A stretch of 64,000 nucleotides of DNA from Spartobacteria bacterium (GCA_021324825.1 JAJPII010000039.1:35486-99485); one strand, 5' to 3'; shown: positions 18,342-28,800, counted from the first letter of the stretch. The notes: generated by a model not told the origin, from the sequence alone. Program-made: numbers and translations.

Positions 18342-18677
18342 CTGCCGCTTGTGTGCGGCGCGGCGCGCAGATTTTGTTTGACGATACACTACTCGTCCAG
18401 TATACATTCAAAAAAACCTGGATGAAATCGACGCGAATGAGAATTCCAACAAATCTTTGCTTATTTTCGGCGGTCTTTTCAAGTCGCCGGAGGGGCAATA
18501 CCGGGACGTTGTCCCGTGACAAACGCACGTCTGGGATGACGATTTTGGATTGCTGAATGCCGCGGCCTGGCAGTCTCCCAACTTTCTCCTTTCATGCCTC
18601 TTTCAGGAGTACGCCCATTCTTATTGCGCCGCGGCAGTTTGTGCTCGCGGGCTTCCTCGCGCATTTGCCGCGAAGAG
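18342..18677 (+). other. Leader region of the two-partner-secretion locus
   Basis: 336 bp with no convincing gene. It holds the promoter at 18378-18406 and, in the presumed untranslated leader, a 6-bp hairpin CGGGAC-GTT-GTCCCG (18502-18516) and a weaker one (18468-18472 with 18485-18489). If transcription starts near 18413 the leader is about 265 nt to the ATG at 18678, long enough for regulation. No riboswitch class was recognised. Confidence 0.5.
18378..18406 (+). promoter_or_regulatory. Sigma-70-like promoter for the secretion locus
   Basis: TTGACG (18378-18383), a 17-bp spacer and TATACA (18401-18406), each one mismatch from consensus. It is the best promoter candidate upstream of the collinear genes 18678-37736, which have almost no gaps in which another could sit. 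Confidence 0.65.
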
Positions 18678-20309
18678 ATGGTTTCGTTATTGCTCGCGAT
18701 GGCGTGGCTGACGGGGTCGGCTGTCGCCTCGGAGGCCTTGGCTGTTGACGGCGCGGATGGTTCGTCGCCGTCCGGAACCGCCGTGGCGAAGGGCGCTGAA
18801 CCTGGTGTCGAGGGGCGAGGTGCGCCGACTGTCTACATCCGCGAATACCGGATTCAGGGCGCGCATCAACTCTCCAGGCTCGACGTGGAAAGCGCCGTTT
18901 ATCCGTTCCTCGGCCCCGGCCGGACGGCGGAGGATTGCGAAAAGGCCCGCGCCGCACTCGAAAAGGCCTACCAAGACAAGGGTTACCAGACCGTCTCGGT
19001 GCAAATCCCGCCCCAGCAAGTCCGCGGAGGGGTGATCATCCTGCAGGTCACCGAGGCGACCGTGGGCCGGCTCCGCGTCAAGGGTTCCCGCTATTTCACC
19101 CTCGACGAGATCAAGCGCGAAGCCCCCTCCATGGCCGAAGGCAAGGTGGTCAATTTCAACGACGTCACCCGCGACGTCCTCGCCATGAACCAGCTTCCCG
19201 ACCGCAGGGTGACTCCCACCCTGCGCGCCGGAGAACTCCCCGGCACTGTCGATATCGACCTCACGGTAAAGGACACGCCTCCCCTGCACGGCAGCCTCGA
19301 ACTGAACAACCGTTACAGCGCCGGAACCACCGAACTCCGCCTCAACGGCTCGATCAGCTACAATAACCTCTGGCAACTCGGTCATTCGCTTGGTTTCAGC
19401 TTCCAGTTCGCCCCCGAGCGCCTCGAGGATGCCGAGGTCTTTTCAGGCTACTACCTCGCGCGCGTCCCCGGCGTCACCTGGCTCGGCATCCTGCTCCAGG
19501 CCACGAAGCAGGACAGCAACGTCTCCACCCTGGGCGGAGGCGCGGTGGACGGACGGGGCGAAGTGGCGGGCATCCGCGGCGTCATCACGCTCCCGCCCGC
19601 GAAAAACTTTTTCCATTCCTTAAGCCTTGGCATCGACTACAAACATTTCGACCAGGACGTGGCGCTCGCCGGAGGGGGGACGAGGACTCCGATCACCTAC
19701 TACCCCTTCAGCGCGACTTACAGCGCAAGCTGGATCGAGAAAGGCTTCGATACCGAGGCAAACGCCACCCTTGCCTTCAACCTGCGCGGCATGGGCAGCA
19801 GCCCCGCCAAGTTCGATGCCGACCGCTTCAACGCCGACGGCGGCTACGTCTGCCTCCGGGGCGACCTCGCCCATACCCACGATATCCCGTGGCGTTTCCA
19901 GATATTCGCCAAAGCCCAGGGCCAGGTCGCCGACTCTCCCCTCATCAACAGCGAGCAATTCAGCGGCGGCGGCCTCGGCACCGTCCGCGGTTATCTCGAA
20001 TCCCAAGCCCTCGGCGACGATGGCCTCTTTGGCTCCCTCGAACTCCGCAGCCCCCCGCTCCTCTGGTGGCTCGGCGACAAGAACGACTGGCGCGTTTACG
20101 TCTTCACCGACGCCGGTTTCCTCGTCCTCAACGACCCGCTCCCCGAACAGCAATCCCGTTTCAGCCTCGCCAGCATCGGCGCAGGCAGCCGCATCCACAT
20201 CCAGGACCACTTTAACGGCTCCATCGATGCCGGCATCCCGGTCATCAGCGAGTCCGCCATCCACGCCGGCGACGTCCTCCTAACCTTCCGCCTCTGGGCC
20301 GACTTCTAA
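18678..20309 (+). CDS. TpsB/FhaC-type outer-membrane transporter (two-partner secretion)
   Basis: About 543 residues from ATG 18678; an in-frame ATG at 18594 would add 28. From 18678 the protein begins with a signal peptide (MVSLLLAMAWLTGSAVAS). Two POTRA domains follow (about residues 50-125 and 130-205, from VYIREYRIQGAHQLS to TVDIDLTVKD), then a 16-strand Omp85-type barrel with GTVRGYLES, the essential (V)RGY lid motif of FhaC/ShlB. It should translocate the TpsA exoprotein at 25821. It is the first gene of the operon, and its stop is nine bases before the exbB-like ATG. An N-terminal plug helix is not obvious. Confidence 0.93.
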   Translation: MVSLLLAMAWLTGSAVASEALAVDGADGSSPSGTAVAKGAEPGVEGRGAPTVYIREYRIQGAHQLSRLDVESAVYPFLGPGRTAEDCEKARAALEKAYQDKGYQTVSVQIPPQQVRGGVIILQVTEATVGRLRVKGSRYFTLDEIKREAPSMAEGKVVNFNDVTRDVLAMNQLPDRRVTPTLRAGELPGTVDIDLTVKDTPPLHGSLELNNRYSAGTTELRLNGSISYNNLWQLGHSLGFSFQFAPERLEDAEVFSGYYLARVPGVTWLGILLQATKQDSNVSTLGGGAVDGRGEVAGIRGVITLPPAKNFFHSLSLGIDYKHFDQDVALAGGGTRTPITYYPFSATYSASWIEKGFDTEANATLAFNLRGMGSSPAKFDADRFNADGGYVCLRGDLAHTHDIPWRFQIFAKAQGQVADSPLINSEQFSGGGLGTVRGYLESQALGDDGLFGSLELRSPPLLWWLGDKNDWRVYVFTDAGFLVLNDPLPEQQSRFSLASIGAGSRIHIQDHFNGSIDAGIPVISESAIHAGDVLLTFRLWADF

Positions 20310-20318
20310 AAAACAACC

Positions 20319-22139
20319 ATGAAAACATCACGCCTTTTCTTCGCCCTGCTCCTAGCGATGCTAGCGATGACCGGCGCCGCCCACGCCTGGTGGAACAGCG
20401 AATGGACGCTCCGCAAGAAGATCACCCTCGACACCTCTTCCATCGCCGCCCCCATCGGCACGACCCCGGTCCTGATCCGCCTCCACGATGGCAACTTCCA
20501 GTTCTCCGCCGCCAAGGACGACGGCTCGGACATCCGCTTCATCGCCTCCGACGAAAAAACCCTCCTCAGGTACCATATAGAAAAATACGACTCCCTCCTC
20601 AATGAAGCCTTCGTCTGGGTAAACCTCCCGGACGTAAAGCCCGGAACGAAAGCCGTCTTCTGGCTCTACTACGGCAACGGCGGCCCGACCGCCGTCAAGA
20701 CCGACGACGCCAGGAACACCTTCGACGCCGACACCGTCCTCGTCTATCACTTCAACGAGCACGGCACGCCCCCGGTCGATACCACAGCCTCGGCCAACAA
20801 CGCCCAGAACTCCGGCTCTCCCGCCGATGGCTCCATGATCGGCAGCGGCCTGCGCTTCGACGGCAAGACTTCCGTCACCATCCCTAATTCTCCCTCGCTC
20901 GAATGGGCGCCGGGCGCCTCCCTGACGTGGTCCGCATGGATAAAGCTGGCGGCGCTCAAACCAAACACGGTGATCTACAGCAGGCAGGACGGGGCCGATG
21001 CGTTCGCCATCGGCGTGGATAATGGCGTTCCCTACGTCGAGGCGGCGGGCCGGCGCAGTTCGGGCGGCGCGCCAGTGGCGGCGGGAACCTGGCAGCACCT
21101 CGCCATCGTCGCCGAGGGAGCGAAGATCACGCTCTATCTCAACGGCGAGCCCTACGGCGCATTGGACGCCGCTCTTCCCGCCCAGAACGCCCCGGCCCAG
21201 CTTGGAACCTTCGGCGGCGAACTCGACGAACTCGAAATTTCCAAGGTCGCCCGCTCCCCCGGCTTCATCAAGTTCGCCGCCGTCAACCAAAGCGGGGGGG
21301 ACAAGGAAAAACTCCTCACCCTGGGCGATGACGAACAAACCTCGAGCTGGATGAGCACCGGCTACGTCGGGATCATCCTCAAATCCCTTACCCTGGACGG
21401 CTGGATCGTCATCGGCATCCTGGCGATGATGTCCGCCGTGAGCTGGTTTGTGATGTTCTCGAAGCTTGCCTACCTCAACGGCATTAGCAAGGGCAACGCC
21501 AACTTCATGAAGGAATGGCGGCACGTGGCCGCCGATCTCACCGTCCTCGACCATGGCGATGCCGACAAGGTCAAGACCCTCGGCGGGCGCGTTTCTCCCA
21601 AGGCCCAGAAGCAGATGCGCAAAGCCTCCGTTTACCGCATCTACCACATCGGCGCCGAGGAAATCCGGCGGCGCCTCGCGATGGATCCCTGGGGCGGCGG
21701 CGTACGGTTCCTCTCCGTCCGCTCGATCCAGGCCATCCGCGCCAGCCTCGACGGCGGCCTCGTGCGCGAAAGCCAGAAGCTCAACAGCCTCATGGTCTTT
21801 CTCACGATCTCCATCTCCGGCGGCCCCTTCCTGGGCCTGCTCGGCACCGTTGTCGGCGTCATGATAACCTTCGCCGCCATCGCCGCCGCGGGCGACGTGA
21901 ACGTGAACGCCATCGCCCCCGGCATTGCCGCCGCGCTGGTCGCCACCGTCGCCGGCCTGGCCGTCGCGATCCCGGCGCTCTTCGGCTACAACTACCTCCT
22001 CGGCCGCATCAAGGACGCCACCAGCGACATCCACGTCTTCATCGACGAGTTCGTCACCAAGATGGCCGAGTTCTACGGCGGCTCCGCCTTCTCGACGGAG
22101 GAATCCTCGAACACTCCTTATGCAAGTTCAGGGCGATAA
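20319..22139 (+). CDS. ExbB/TolQ/MotA proton-channel protein fused to DUF2341 and LamG ectodomain
   Basis: 606 residues. A signal peptide (ending GAAHAWW) precedes a DUF2341 domain (about 50-130, with FWLYYGNGG) and a LamG/concanavalin-like domain (about 150-320, with VLVYHFNEHG, LTWSAWIKL and TWQHLAIV). Then comes the ExbB unit: a helix at about 348-378, a long cytoplasmic segment and two helices at about 490-520 (LGLLGTVVGVMITFAAIA) and 535-560. With ExbD it should form the proton-driven motor that powers a TonB-type protein. Ordinary ExbB is about 240 residues and lacks the large periplasmic sugar-binding-like part. It overlaps exbD by 20 bp. Confidence 0.9.
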   Translation: MKTSRLFFALLLAMLAMTGAAHAWWNSEWTLRKKITLDTSSIAAPIGTTPVLIRLHDGNFQFSAAKDDGSDIRFIASDEKTLLRYHIEKYDSLLNEAFVWVNLPDVKPGTKAVFWLYYGNGGPTAVKTDDARNTFDADTVLVYHFNEHGTPPVDTTASANNAQNSGSPADGSMIGSGLRFDGKTSVTIPNSPSLEWAPGASLTWSAWIKLAALKPNTVIYSRQDGADAFAIGVDNGVPYVEAAGRRSSGGAPVAAGTWQHLAIVAEGAKITLYLNGEPYGALDAALPAQNAPAQLGTFGGELDELEISKVARSPGFIKFAAVNQSGGDKEKLLTLGDDEQTSSWMSTGYVGIILKSLTLDGWIVIGILAMMSAVSWFVMFSKLAYLNGISKGNANFMKEWRHVAADLTVLDHGDADKVKTLGGRVSPKAQKQMRKASVYRIYHIGAEEIRRRLAMDPWGGGVRFLSVRSIQAIRASLDGGLVRESQKLNSLMVFLTISISGGPFLGLLGTVVGVMITFAAIAAAGDVNVNAIAPGIAAALVATVAGLAVAIPALFGYNYLLGRIKDATSDIHVFIDEFVTKMAEFYGGSAFSTEESSNTPYASSGR

Positions 22140-22521
22140 ACCTTACGACGACATCAACATCACGCCGATGCTCGATCTGGCGTACGTGCTCCTTGTCATC
22201 TTCATCCTCATGACGACTGCGTCCGTCCAGGGGACGAAAGTGAACCTCCCCAAGGCCAGCTCCGCCCCGAGCCTGGCCAAACCCGCCACAAAGGCGATCA
22301 CGATCAATAACCAGGGCGGCATATGCCTCGATACCCGCCCCGTGAGCCTCGCCGAACTCGAACAGCTTCTTGCCGCGCAAAAAGCGATCACGCCGCAGTT
22401 CCCGGTCGTCGTGCGAGGCGACAGCCAAACCCAGTACCAGGCCATCATGAACGTCCTCGACGTGGTCGGACGCATCGGCATCACCCAGGTCGGCCTGGCC
22501 ACCAAACCTCAACAGAAGTGA
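22120..22521 (+). CDS. exbD: ExbD/TolR-type biopolymer transport protein
   Basis: 133 residues. A short cytoplasmic start is followed by INITPMLDLAYVLLVIFIL, one membrane helix carrying the conserved proton-carrying Asp (PMLDL), and a periplasmic ExbD/TolR domain ending DVVGRIGITQVGLATKP. It pairs with the ExbB fusion upstream. The ATG lies inside the exbB 3' end (20-bp overlap), and its TGA overlaps the GTG of the tonB-like gene, so all three are likely translated in fixed ratio. Confidence 0.93.
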   Translation: MQVQGDKPYDDINITPMLDLAYVLLVIFILMTTASVQGTKVNLPKASSAPSLAKPATKAITINNQGGICLDTRPVSLAELEQLLAAQKAITPQFPVVVRGDSQTQYQAIMNVLDVVGRIGITQVGLATKPQQK

Positions 22522-23267
22522 ACGAGAGCATCTCCAGCCGCGAGGATGACGACGACGAGGAGGAGGAGCCCGGGTTCGTCCGGCGACTGGGCATCCCGCT
22601 GGTCGTCCTCCTGGTGATCGCCGGAATCGCCATCCCTCTAGTGATGAAGTTCCTCCACGGCTCCAGGCCTGCGCCCCACAAGGAACAGGCGATCTCCATG
22701 GTCAAGCTGCTCCCTTTGCCCCCGCCTCCTCCTCCTCCGCCACCCCCGCCCCAGCAGCAACAGGTTATTAACGAGGAGAAGATGCTCGATCAACAGCCCG
22801 TCGATTCGGCGCCCAAAACACCCGACAAGGCCCCTGAGCCGCCAAAACCCGACGCGCCCGCCCCGGGTCCCCTCGGCACCGGCATTAAGGGAGACGGCGC
22901 GCCGGACGGTTTCGGTCTGGCCGGTTCGGGAAACGGCGGCGGCGGCCTCCTGGGCGGCGGCGGCGGCGGCCCGGGCGGGGGCCGTTTCGGGTGGTACGCC
23001 GCCAAGGTGCAGGCGAAGATCGCCGACGCTCTCCGCGCCGATCCCCGCACGAAGGGCGCCGGCATGCGCGTCGAGGTCCGCATCTGGCCCGACCTCACCG
23101 GCCGTATCACACGCGCAAAGCTTAAAGGTTCGACGGGAAACCCTTCGGTGGACCAGGCGATCCAGAACGAAGTCCTCACCGGTCTTCAACTCCCTGAGCC
23201 GCCGCCCGACGGGATGCCTACCCCCATCGTCCTGCGCCTCACGGCCCTGAGGCCCAAACTAGACTAG
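22518..23267 (+). CDS. TonB-like energy transducer
   Basis: 249 residues from GTG 22518 (GTGA overlap with exbD). A strongly acidic cytoplasmic start (SREDDDDEEEEPGF) leads to one membrane helix (about 28-48), an 11-proline run near residue 70, a Gln run, a Pro/Lys spacer, a Gly-rich stretch (GGGGLLGGGGGGPGGG) and a C-terminal TonB/TolA-type domain (about 160-249: WYAAKVQAKIADALR...VRIWPDLTGRITRAKL). It presumably spans the periplasm to reach an outer-membrane partner. Likely partners here are the porin or TpsB; neither has a TonB box recognised by eye. Confidence 0.88.
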   Translation: MNESISSREDDDDEEEEPGFVRRLGIPLVVLLVIAGIAIPLVMKFLHGSRPAPHKEQAISMVKLLPLPPPPPPPPPPPQQQQVINEEKMLDQQPVDSAPKTPDKAPEPPKPDAPAPGPLGTGIKGDGAPDGFGLAGSGNGGGGLLGGGGGGPGGGRFGWYAAKVQAKIADALRADPRTKGAGMRVEVRIWPDLTGRITRAKLKGSTGNPSVDQAIQNEVLTGLQLPEPPPDGMPTPIVLRLTALRPKLD

Positions 23268-23307
23268 CCCAGCATTCTTGGCAAAAGAACGCCGCGACTT
23301 CTCTCCT

Positions 23308-25137
23308 ATGCTCCACGAAAGACACTTTCCACGCCTTTGCCTGATGCTCCTCCTCGCTTTTGCCTCCGCGTGGCGTTCCGCCTCGTTTGCCGCCGAGCCC
23401 CCGGCCCTTCCTTCGACTCCCACCCCGCCGGACACGACCACCCTCGCCGCCGCGAACGTCCCGCCGCCGCCCAACCCGGCCCCCCTCCCCGCCGCCCCGT
23501 CGCAAAACGTCACGATCAACCTCATCAACAAACTGGTAAAGCGCGGCCTCCTCTCCAAAAAGGACGCCTCGGAACTCATCCAGCAGGCCCAGGATGAAGC
23601 GGCCGCCGCCCGCGCCGAGACCGTCGCCCTCTCCCCGCCCCCCGCCGGCGCGGACGACATGCGCGTGACCTACGTCCCCGAAGTCGTAAAGGACCAGATG
23701 CGCGACGAAATCAAAGCCGAAGTCCTCCGGCAGGCGAAAGACGAGGGCTGGACGAACGCCGCGACCCTCCCCTCCTGGGTCCCCCGTTTCCGGTTCACAG
23801 GCGACGTCCGCACCCGTTACGAAGGCGACTTCTATCCCCCCGGCAATGACAATACCGGCGCCTTCCCCAACTTCAACGCCATCAATACCGGCGCTCCCTT
23901 CGATACCGCCGGCGCCGTCTTCTCGCCGCAAAACAACGTCGACCAGGACCGCAACCGCATCCGGCTGCGCGTCCGCTTCGGCGCGGAGATCGACCTGGGA
24001 GAAAACTTTAGCGCCGGCGTCCGCATCGCCACCGGGGAAAACGATTCGCCCGTCAGCGAGAACCAATCCCTCGGCGCGGCCAATAACGGCCAGGGCGGCA
24101 ACTTCAGCAAATACGCCGTCTGGCTCGACCGCGGCTACCTCAAATACGAGGTCGGCGGCCAGCCCGACAAGAATCTGGCAATCAGCGTGGGCCGGTTCGA
24201 GAACCCGTTCTTCGACCCGACCACGATCCTCTGGGCCAACACCCTCGGGTTCGACGGCTTCGCCATTCAGGGAAAATATCCGGTCACGAAAAGCGTGGGC
24301 GGCTTCGCCACGGTGGGCGCGTTCCCGGTCTTCAACACCGACTTCAACTTTTCCACCAACCAGCCCGCCAAATTCAAGAGCGATGACAAATGGCTCTACG
24401 CCGCGCAGGGCGGCGCCGCTTGGAAAATCAACAAGGATTTCAACGTGAAGGGCGGCGTGGCCTATTACCACTTCCAGAACGTCGAGGGGAGGCTCTCGAA
24501 CCCCTTCACCCCGCTCACCAGTTCCGACCAGGGAAACACGGACGACACCCGCCCCGCCTTCGCCCAGAACGGCAACACCTACATGGCTCTGCGCGACATC
24601 GTCCCGAACGCGAACAACAACTTCGGCGCCATCGATCAATTCCAATACTACGGCCTCGCCACCCCCTTCCACGAAATCGCCTTCACCGGCAAGCTGGACT
24701 ACAACCACTTCGAGCCCTTCCAGGTTTCCTTGATCGGCCTGTTCGAACAAAACCTCGCCTTCAGCCGGGGGAACATCGGCGCCAAAGCCGTCAATAACCG
24801 CGGCCCGAGCGCCACGGGCATCGGCGCGTTCTCCGGGGGCGACGTCGCATGGACCCTGGGCCTCCAGGCGGGCGCGGCCGCTCTGCAAAAGCGCTGGGAC
24901 TGGAACGTCGAGGCCGATTACCGCTACGTCGAGTCCGACTCCGTCATCGACGGCTTTAACGACTCCGATTTCGGCGCTCCCCTCTCCGGCACAAACCTCA
25001 AGGGCTTCACCGCGGGCGGCAATCTCGCCCTCTCCGCGAACGTTTGGCTCGGCCTGCGCTGGATGAGCGCCACCGCCATCGACGGCCCCGGCTACAAAAG
25101 CGATATCATCCAATTCGACCTGAACGGGAAATTCTGA
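23308..25137 (+). CDS. Outer-membrane porin-like beta-barrel
   Basis: 609 residues. A signal peptide ends near SASFAAEPP, followed by a Pro-rich spacer and a helical N-terminal segment (INLINKLVKRGLLSKKDASELIQQAQ) typical of the putative-porin family (Porin_5-like). The rest alternates in strands, with many aromatic girdle residues, and ends DIIQFDLNGKF with the terminal Phe expected of outer-membrane barrels. An in-frame TTG lies 30 bases earlier; ATG 23308 gives the better signal peptide. Its place between tonB and the exoprotein genes suggests it serves the secretion system or imports a substrate with it; no direct evidence. Confidence 0.83.
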   Translation: MLHERHFPRLCLMLLLAFASAWRSASFAAEPPALPSTPTPPDTTTLAAANVPPPPNPAPLPAAPSQNVTINLINKLVKRGLLSKKDASELIQQAQDEAAAARAETVALSPPPAGADDMRVTYVPEVVKDQMRDEIKAEVLRQAKDEGWTNAATLPSWVPRFRFTGDVRTRYEGDFYPPGNDNTGAFPNFNAINTGAPFDTAGAVFSPQNNVDQDRNRIRLRVRFGAEIDLGENFSAGVRIATGENDSPVSENQSLGAANNGQGGNFSKYAVWLDRGYLKYEVGGQPDKNLAISVGRFENPFFDPTTILWANTLGFDGFAIQGKYPVTKSVGGFATVGAFPVFNTDFNFSTNQPAKFKSDDKWLYAAQGGAAWKINKDFNVKGGVAYYHFQNVEGRLSNPFTPLTSSDQGNTDDTRPAFAQNGNTYMALRDIVPNANNNFGAIDQFQYYGLATPFHEIAFTGKLDYNHFEPFQVSLIGLFEQNLAFSRGNIGAKAVNNRGPSATGIGAFSGGDVAWTLGLQAGAAALQKRWDWNVEADYRYVESDSVIDGFNDSDFGAPLSGTNLKGFTAGGNLALSANVWLGLRWMSATAIDGPGYKSDIIQFDLNGKF

Positions 25138-25139
25138 CC

Positions 25140-25757
25140 ATGATCCGCCGCCTCCGCTTCCTTCTGTTTTTCCTGCTTCCCGGCGCGCTTCTCGCCGCCG
25201 ACGCCCCCGATGCCGTCGCCGCCAAGCTGCGCGAGGGCCTTCGCAACACGCTGCTCCAACTCCGCGACGCCCAAACCCAGCTCGCCGCCGCCCAGGCCGC
25301 ACAGGCCGACAGCGAAACCCAGAAAGCGGCCCTGCAAGCGAAATTCGACGCCCTGGTAAAGCAAGACTCTTCGGACCGGGACGCCGCCGAAAAGAAAATC
25401 GCCGGCCTCGGCGACAAAATCAGCGACGCCGACGCACGGATCGCCCAACTGAAGACATCCCTCGACAAATGGGAGGCCGCGTACCGCCAGGCCGACGCCG
25501 TGGGCCGCGCCAAAGAAGCGGAACGCGCAAAACTCGCCGCCCAGGTCATCACCCTTCAAAGAACCGTGGACCAGCGTGACACCCAAAACCTCGAGCTTTA
25601 CAAAACCGGCAACGAAATCCTCACCCGCTACGAAAAATTCGGCTTGGGCGAAGCCCTCCTCGCGCGCGAACCGTTCACCGGCGTCACCCGCGTAAAACTC
25701 CAGACCCTCGTCCAGGACTACAAAGACAAACTCCTCGACCAAAAAAGCAAACCATGA
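25140..25757 (+). CDS. Periplasmic coiled-coil protein
   Basis: 205 residues. A signal peptide (MIRRLRFLLFFLLPGALLAA) is followed by an almost continuous coiled coil from about residue 28 to 160, rich in Ala, Gln, Lys and Asp (TQLAAAQAAQADSETQKAAL), and a short globular end (ILTRYEKFGLGEALLAREPF). No enzyme motif. It starts two bases after the porin stop and ends overlapping a 17-codon ORF. A chaperone- or tether-like role for the exoprotein is possible but only inferred from position. Confidence 0.75.
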   Translation: MIRRLRFLLFFLLPGALLAADAPDAVAAKLREGLRNTLLQLRDAQTQLAAAQAAQADSETQKAALQAKFDALVKQDSSDRDAAEKKIAGLGDKISDADARIAQLKTSLDKWEAAYRQADAVGRAKEAERAKLAAQVITLQRTVDQRDTQNLELYKTGNEILTRYEKFGLGEALLAREPFTGVTRVKLQTLVQDYKDKLLDQKSKP

Positions 25758-25807
25758 AATCGAAGCCGCCCTTCACCCTCGCCCTCTCCAAAGCGCCGGG
25801 CAAGTAG
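25754..25807 (+). CDS. Possible 17-residue leader ORF before the exoprotein gene
   Basis: An ATG overlapping the previous stop (ATGA at 25754-25757) opens 17 codons (MKSKPPFTLALSKAPGK) ending in TAG at 25805-25807, 13 bases before the exoprotein ATG. It may be a relay that re-initiates ribosomes, a degraded gene end, or chance. No homology recognised. Confidence 0.25.
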   Translation: MKSKPPFTLALSKAPGK

Positions 25808-25820
25808 CGTCTCTTCCGGA

Positions 25821-28800
25821 ATGCGCCGCCTGGAATTATTTGCCCTGGCACTGACCCTCGCGGCAGGCGCGCCCACCCACGCCGGCGACCTGCTCCGGGG
25901 CGGCGCGGCGTACGGCGCGCCGTCGCAAGCGGCGAATTCCTACGGCGCCAGCGCCTCGGTGACGGCGCAGGCCCGCGCCAATGCGAACGACGCGCTGGCG
26001 CGAACCACCCAGGCCCTGCAAGCCGTCAAAGCGATGCAGTCCGCCGCCCGCGGCGCCGCTCTCGCCGCCTCCCGGCCCGCCGTCCCCGACGGCCTGACGA
26101 CAGGCGGCCTCCAGCTAGCCCCAAACGCAGCCATGGCAGGCGCGGCCGCCCCCGTCCAATCCGTGGCCGCCAACGGCCAGACCACGGTCACCGTGACTCA
26201 GAACGCACAGCAGGCCCTCCTGAACTGGCAAACCTTCAACATCGGCAAGAACACGACCCTCAACTTCGACCAGAGCGCAGGCGGCGCCGACGCAAGCCAA
26301 TGGGTCGCCTTCAACAAAATCAACGACCCTTCGGGAGTCCCGTCGCAAATCCTGGGTTCGATCCGCGCCCAGGGCCAGGTTTACGTGATCAACCAGAACG
26401 GCATCCTTTTCGGCGGCGGCAGCCAGGTGAACGTCCACACCCTCGTCGCCTCCTCCCTGCCGATCAACGACAACCTCGTCAACCTCGGACTGCTCAACAA
26501 CCCCGACCTGCAATTTCTCTTCACCGCCCTCCCGCAGCCGGCCGGGCAGAACGGCACTCCCGCGTTCAACCCGCCGGCGCCGCTCACCGCCAATGGCCGG
26601 AACGGGGATGTCGTCGTCGAAGCGGGCGCCGTCCTCTCCGCTCCGGCAACGGCGGCGCACATCGGGGGGCGGATCGCACTGATAGGACCGAACGTGACGA
26701 ACGCGGGGACCATCTCCGCTCCCGACGGCCAGACAATCCTCGCCGCCGGCCTCGAAGTCGGCTTTTTCGCGCACGCGAGCAGCGACCCCAGCCTGCGCGG
26801 TCTGGATGTCTATGTGGGCGCGATGGCGGACACGGCTTCGCCGCATCCTTCGGATGCCGGCGTGGCGACAAATTCGGGTCTCATCGAGGCGGCGGGCGCG
26901 GATGTCACGATAGCTGGAAGGGCGGTCAATCAACTCGGGGGGATCGATGGCAGCACCTCGGTTTCCCTGAATGGCCGGGTGGATCTTCTGGCCGATTACG
27001 GCGCGGCGGCCAATCCCCTTTACAATCCCGTTACGGATCCGAACGCCCCGCCGTATTTTTTTCAATCGACCGGCCAGGTCACGCTCGGGCCGGGCAGCGT
27101 GACCCGTATCCTGCCGGAGCTGTCGAGCGCGGACCGGGTGGTCGGCTCCGAACTGGCCCTTCCCTCGCAGATCAACATCCAGGGGCGGACGATCCACATG
27201 GCATCGAACGCCCTGATCCTGGCCCCGAACGGGAACATCACTCTGGGTGCGGGCGACTGGCTGCCAGCCAACGACGGATTTGCGTTCGAAAACACCGGCG
27301 GCCAGGTTTATCTCGATTCCGGGGCGCTGATCTATGCCGGCGGTTCGATCGATGTGCCCGCGCCCGTTTCCGAGAACATCATTTCCGTGGAGTTGCGCGG
27401 GTCGGAACTCGCCGACTCCCCTTTGCAGCGCGACGGCGCGCTCCGGGGCCAAACCATCGACGTCGATATCCGCGATACCGGCATCTACGACGGGGAAACC
27501 TGGCAGGGAACGCCGCTTGCCGACACCTCGGGCTACGTCGGATTGATCGAACGGTCGGTGGGCGAACTCACAATAGGAGGCGGGTCGGTTAAGATCACGG
27601 CCGGCAATTCGGTGGTGATGCAACCCGGTTCGGCCATCAATGTCTCCGGCGGCTGGATCGATTACCAGGGCGGCATCGTTCAAACGACGCGGGTCCTCTC
27701 CGGCGGAATGATTTTCGATATTTCCAACGCATTGCCCGGCATCGTCTACAATGGCATTTACACGGGAGTCTTCACGACGACCGATGCTAAATGGGGAACC
27801 AGCGTTTCTTACAGGAGCCCGCTGGCGCCGACCGGGTCTCACTACGAAGCCGGCTATATCGAAGGCGGAAACGGCGGCTCGATCTCGATCACCGCCCCTT
27901 CCATGGCCCTCGACGGGAATCTGCTCGGCAACACCGTGGCCGGTCCGCGGCAGAGAACAGTCGCGCCGGACGCCAGCACGCTTTCCCTGGCATTCCTGAG
28001 CCAGGACGCGAGCACTCTGAACGTCTACTCGCCCACGCCGCCCGCCATCCTCTTCCAGCCGGGCGCCGCTCAAACGCCCGCCGACGCCTTTGCGCTCGAT
28101 GACTCCGGGAACCCGCTCCCGCTGCGCGCCGACCGCCAGGCGGAGGTGATCCTCTCCCCCGCGCTCACCGGCAAGGACGGTTTTGGCGTTCTCAGCATTG
28201 ATGACAGCGACGGCAATATCAAGGCGCCGGCCAATGTCACCCTGGCCACGGCGGCGGGCGGCTCCATCACGCTGAAAGGGGCGAATATCGACATCGAAGG
28301 AAAAGTCGTGGCGCCGGGAGGAAACCTGAGTTTCGAGGTTTATGATTATTCGCCGAATCCCGTGGCCGCCCTGGAAGCCACGCCGCCGGCAAATCCCGCT
28401 CGCGGAAACTTCACCCTGGGCTCCGGCGCAACGGTGAGCACCGCGGGTCTCGTCGTGGACGACAGGCCCGGCTCGGCGGCTCAGGACAGCCTGCCCCTTG
28501 TAACGAATGGCGGAGCGATCGCGATCAAAAGCTACAGCGCCGACCTCGCGCCCGGAAGCGCCGTGGACGCGTCCGGAGGAGTGGCGATCAGCGCCGCCGG
28601 AAAGCCGGTCTATGGCGGCGGAGGCAGCATCGATATCGAGGCGGGGCAGGATCCGAACATCAGCGCCGTCCTCGGCGGCCAACTTGTGCTGGGCGCAAAC
28701 CTGAAAGGCTACTCGGGAAGCGCGGGAAGCTCGTTGACGATCCTCGCGCCTTCGATCCAGATCGGAGGCGTGGCGGCGAATGGCGAGACGCTCCTGCTCT

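Noticed and set aside
20361..22034. 557-codon leftward open frame over the exbB fusion
   Set aside because: Antisense shadow; the sense frame has signal peptide, LamG and ExbB motifs.
26115..28682. 855-codon leftward open frame inside the exoprotein gene
   Set aside because: Antisense to the tpsA secretion domain; no motif, and typical of high-GC third positions.
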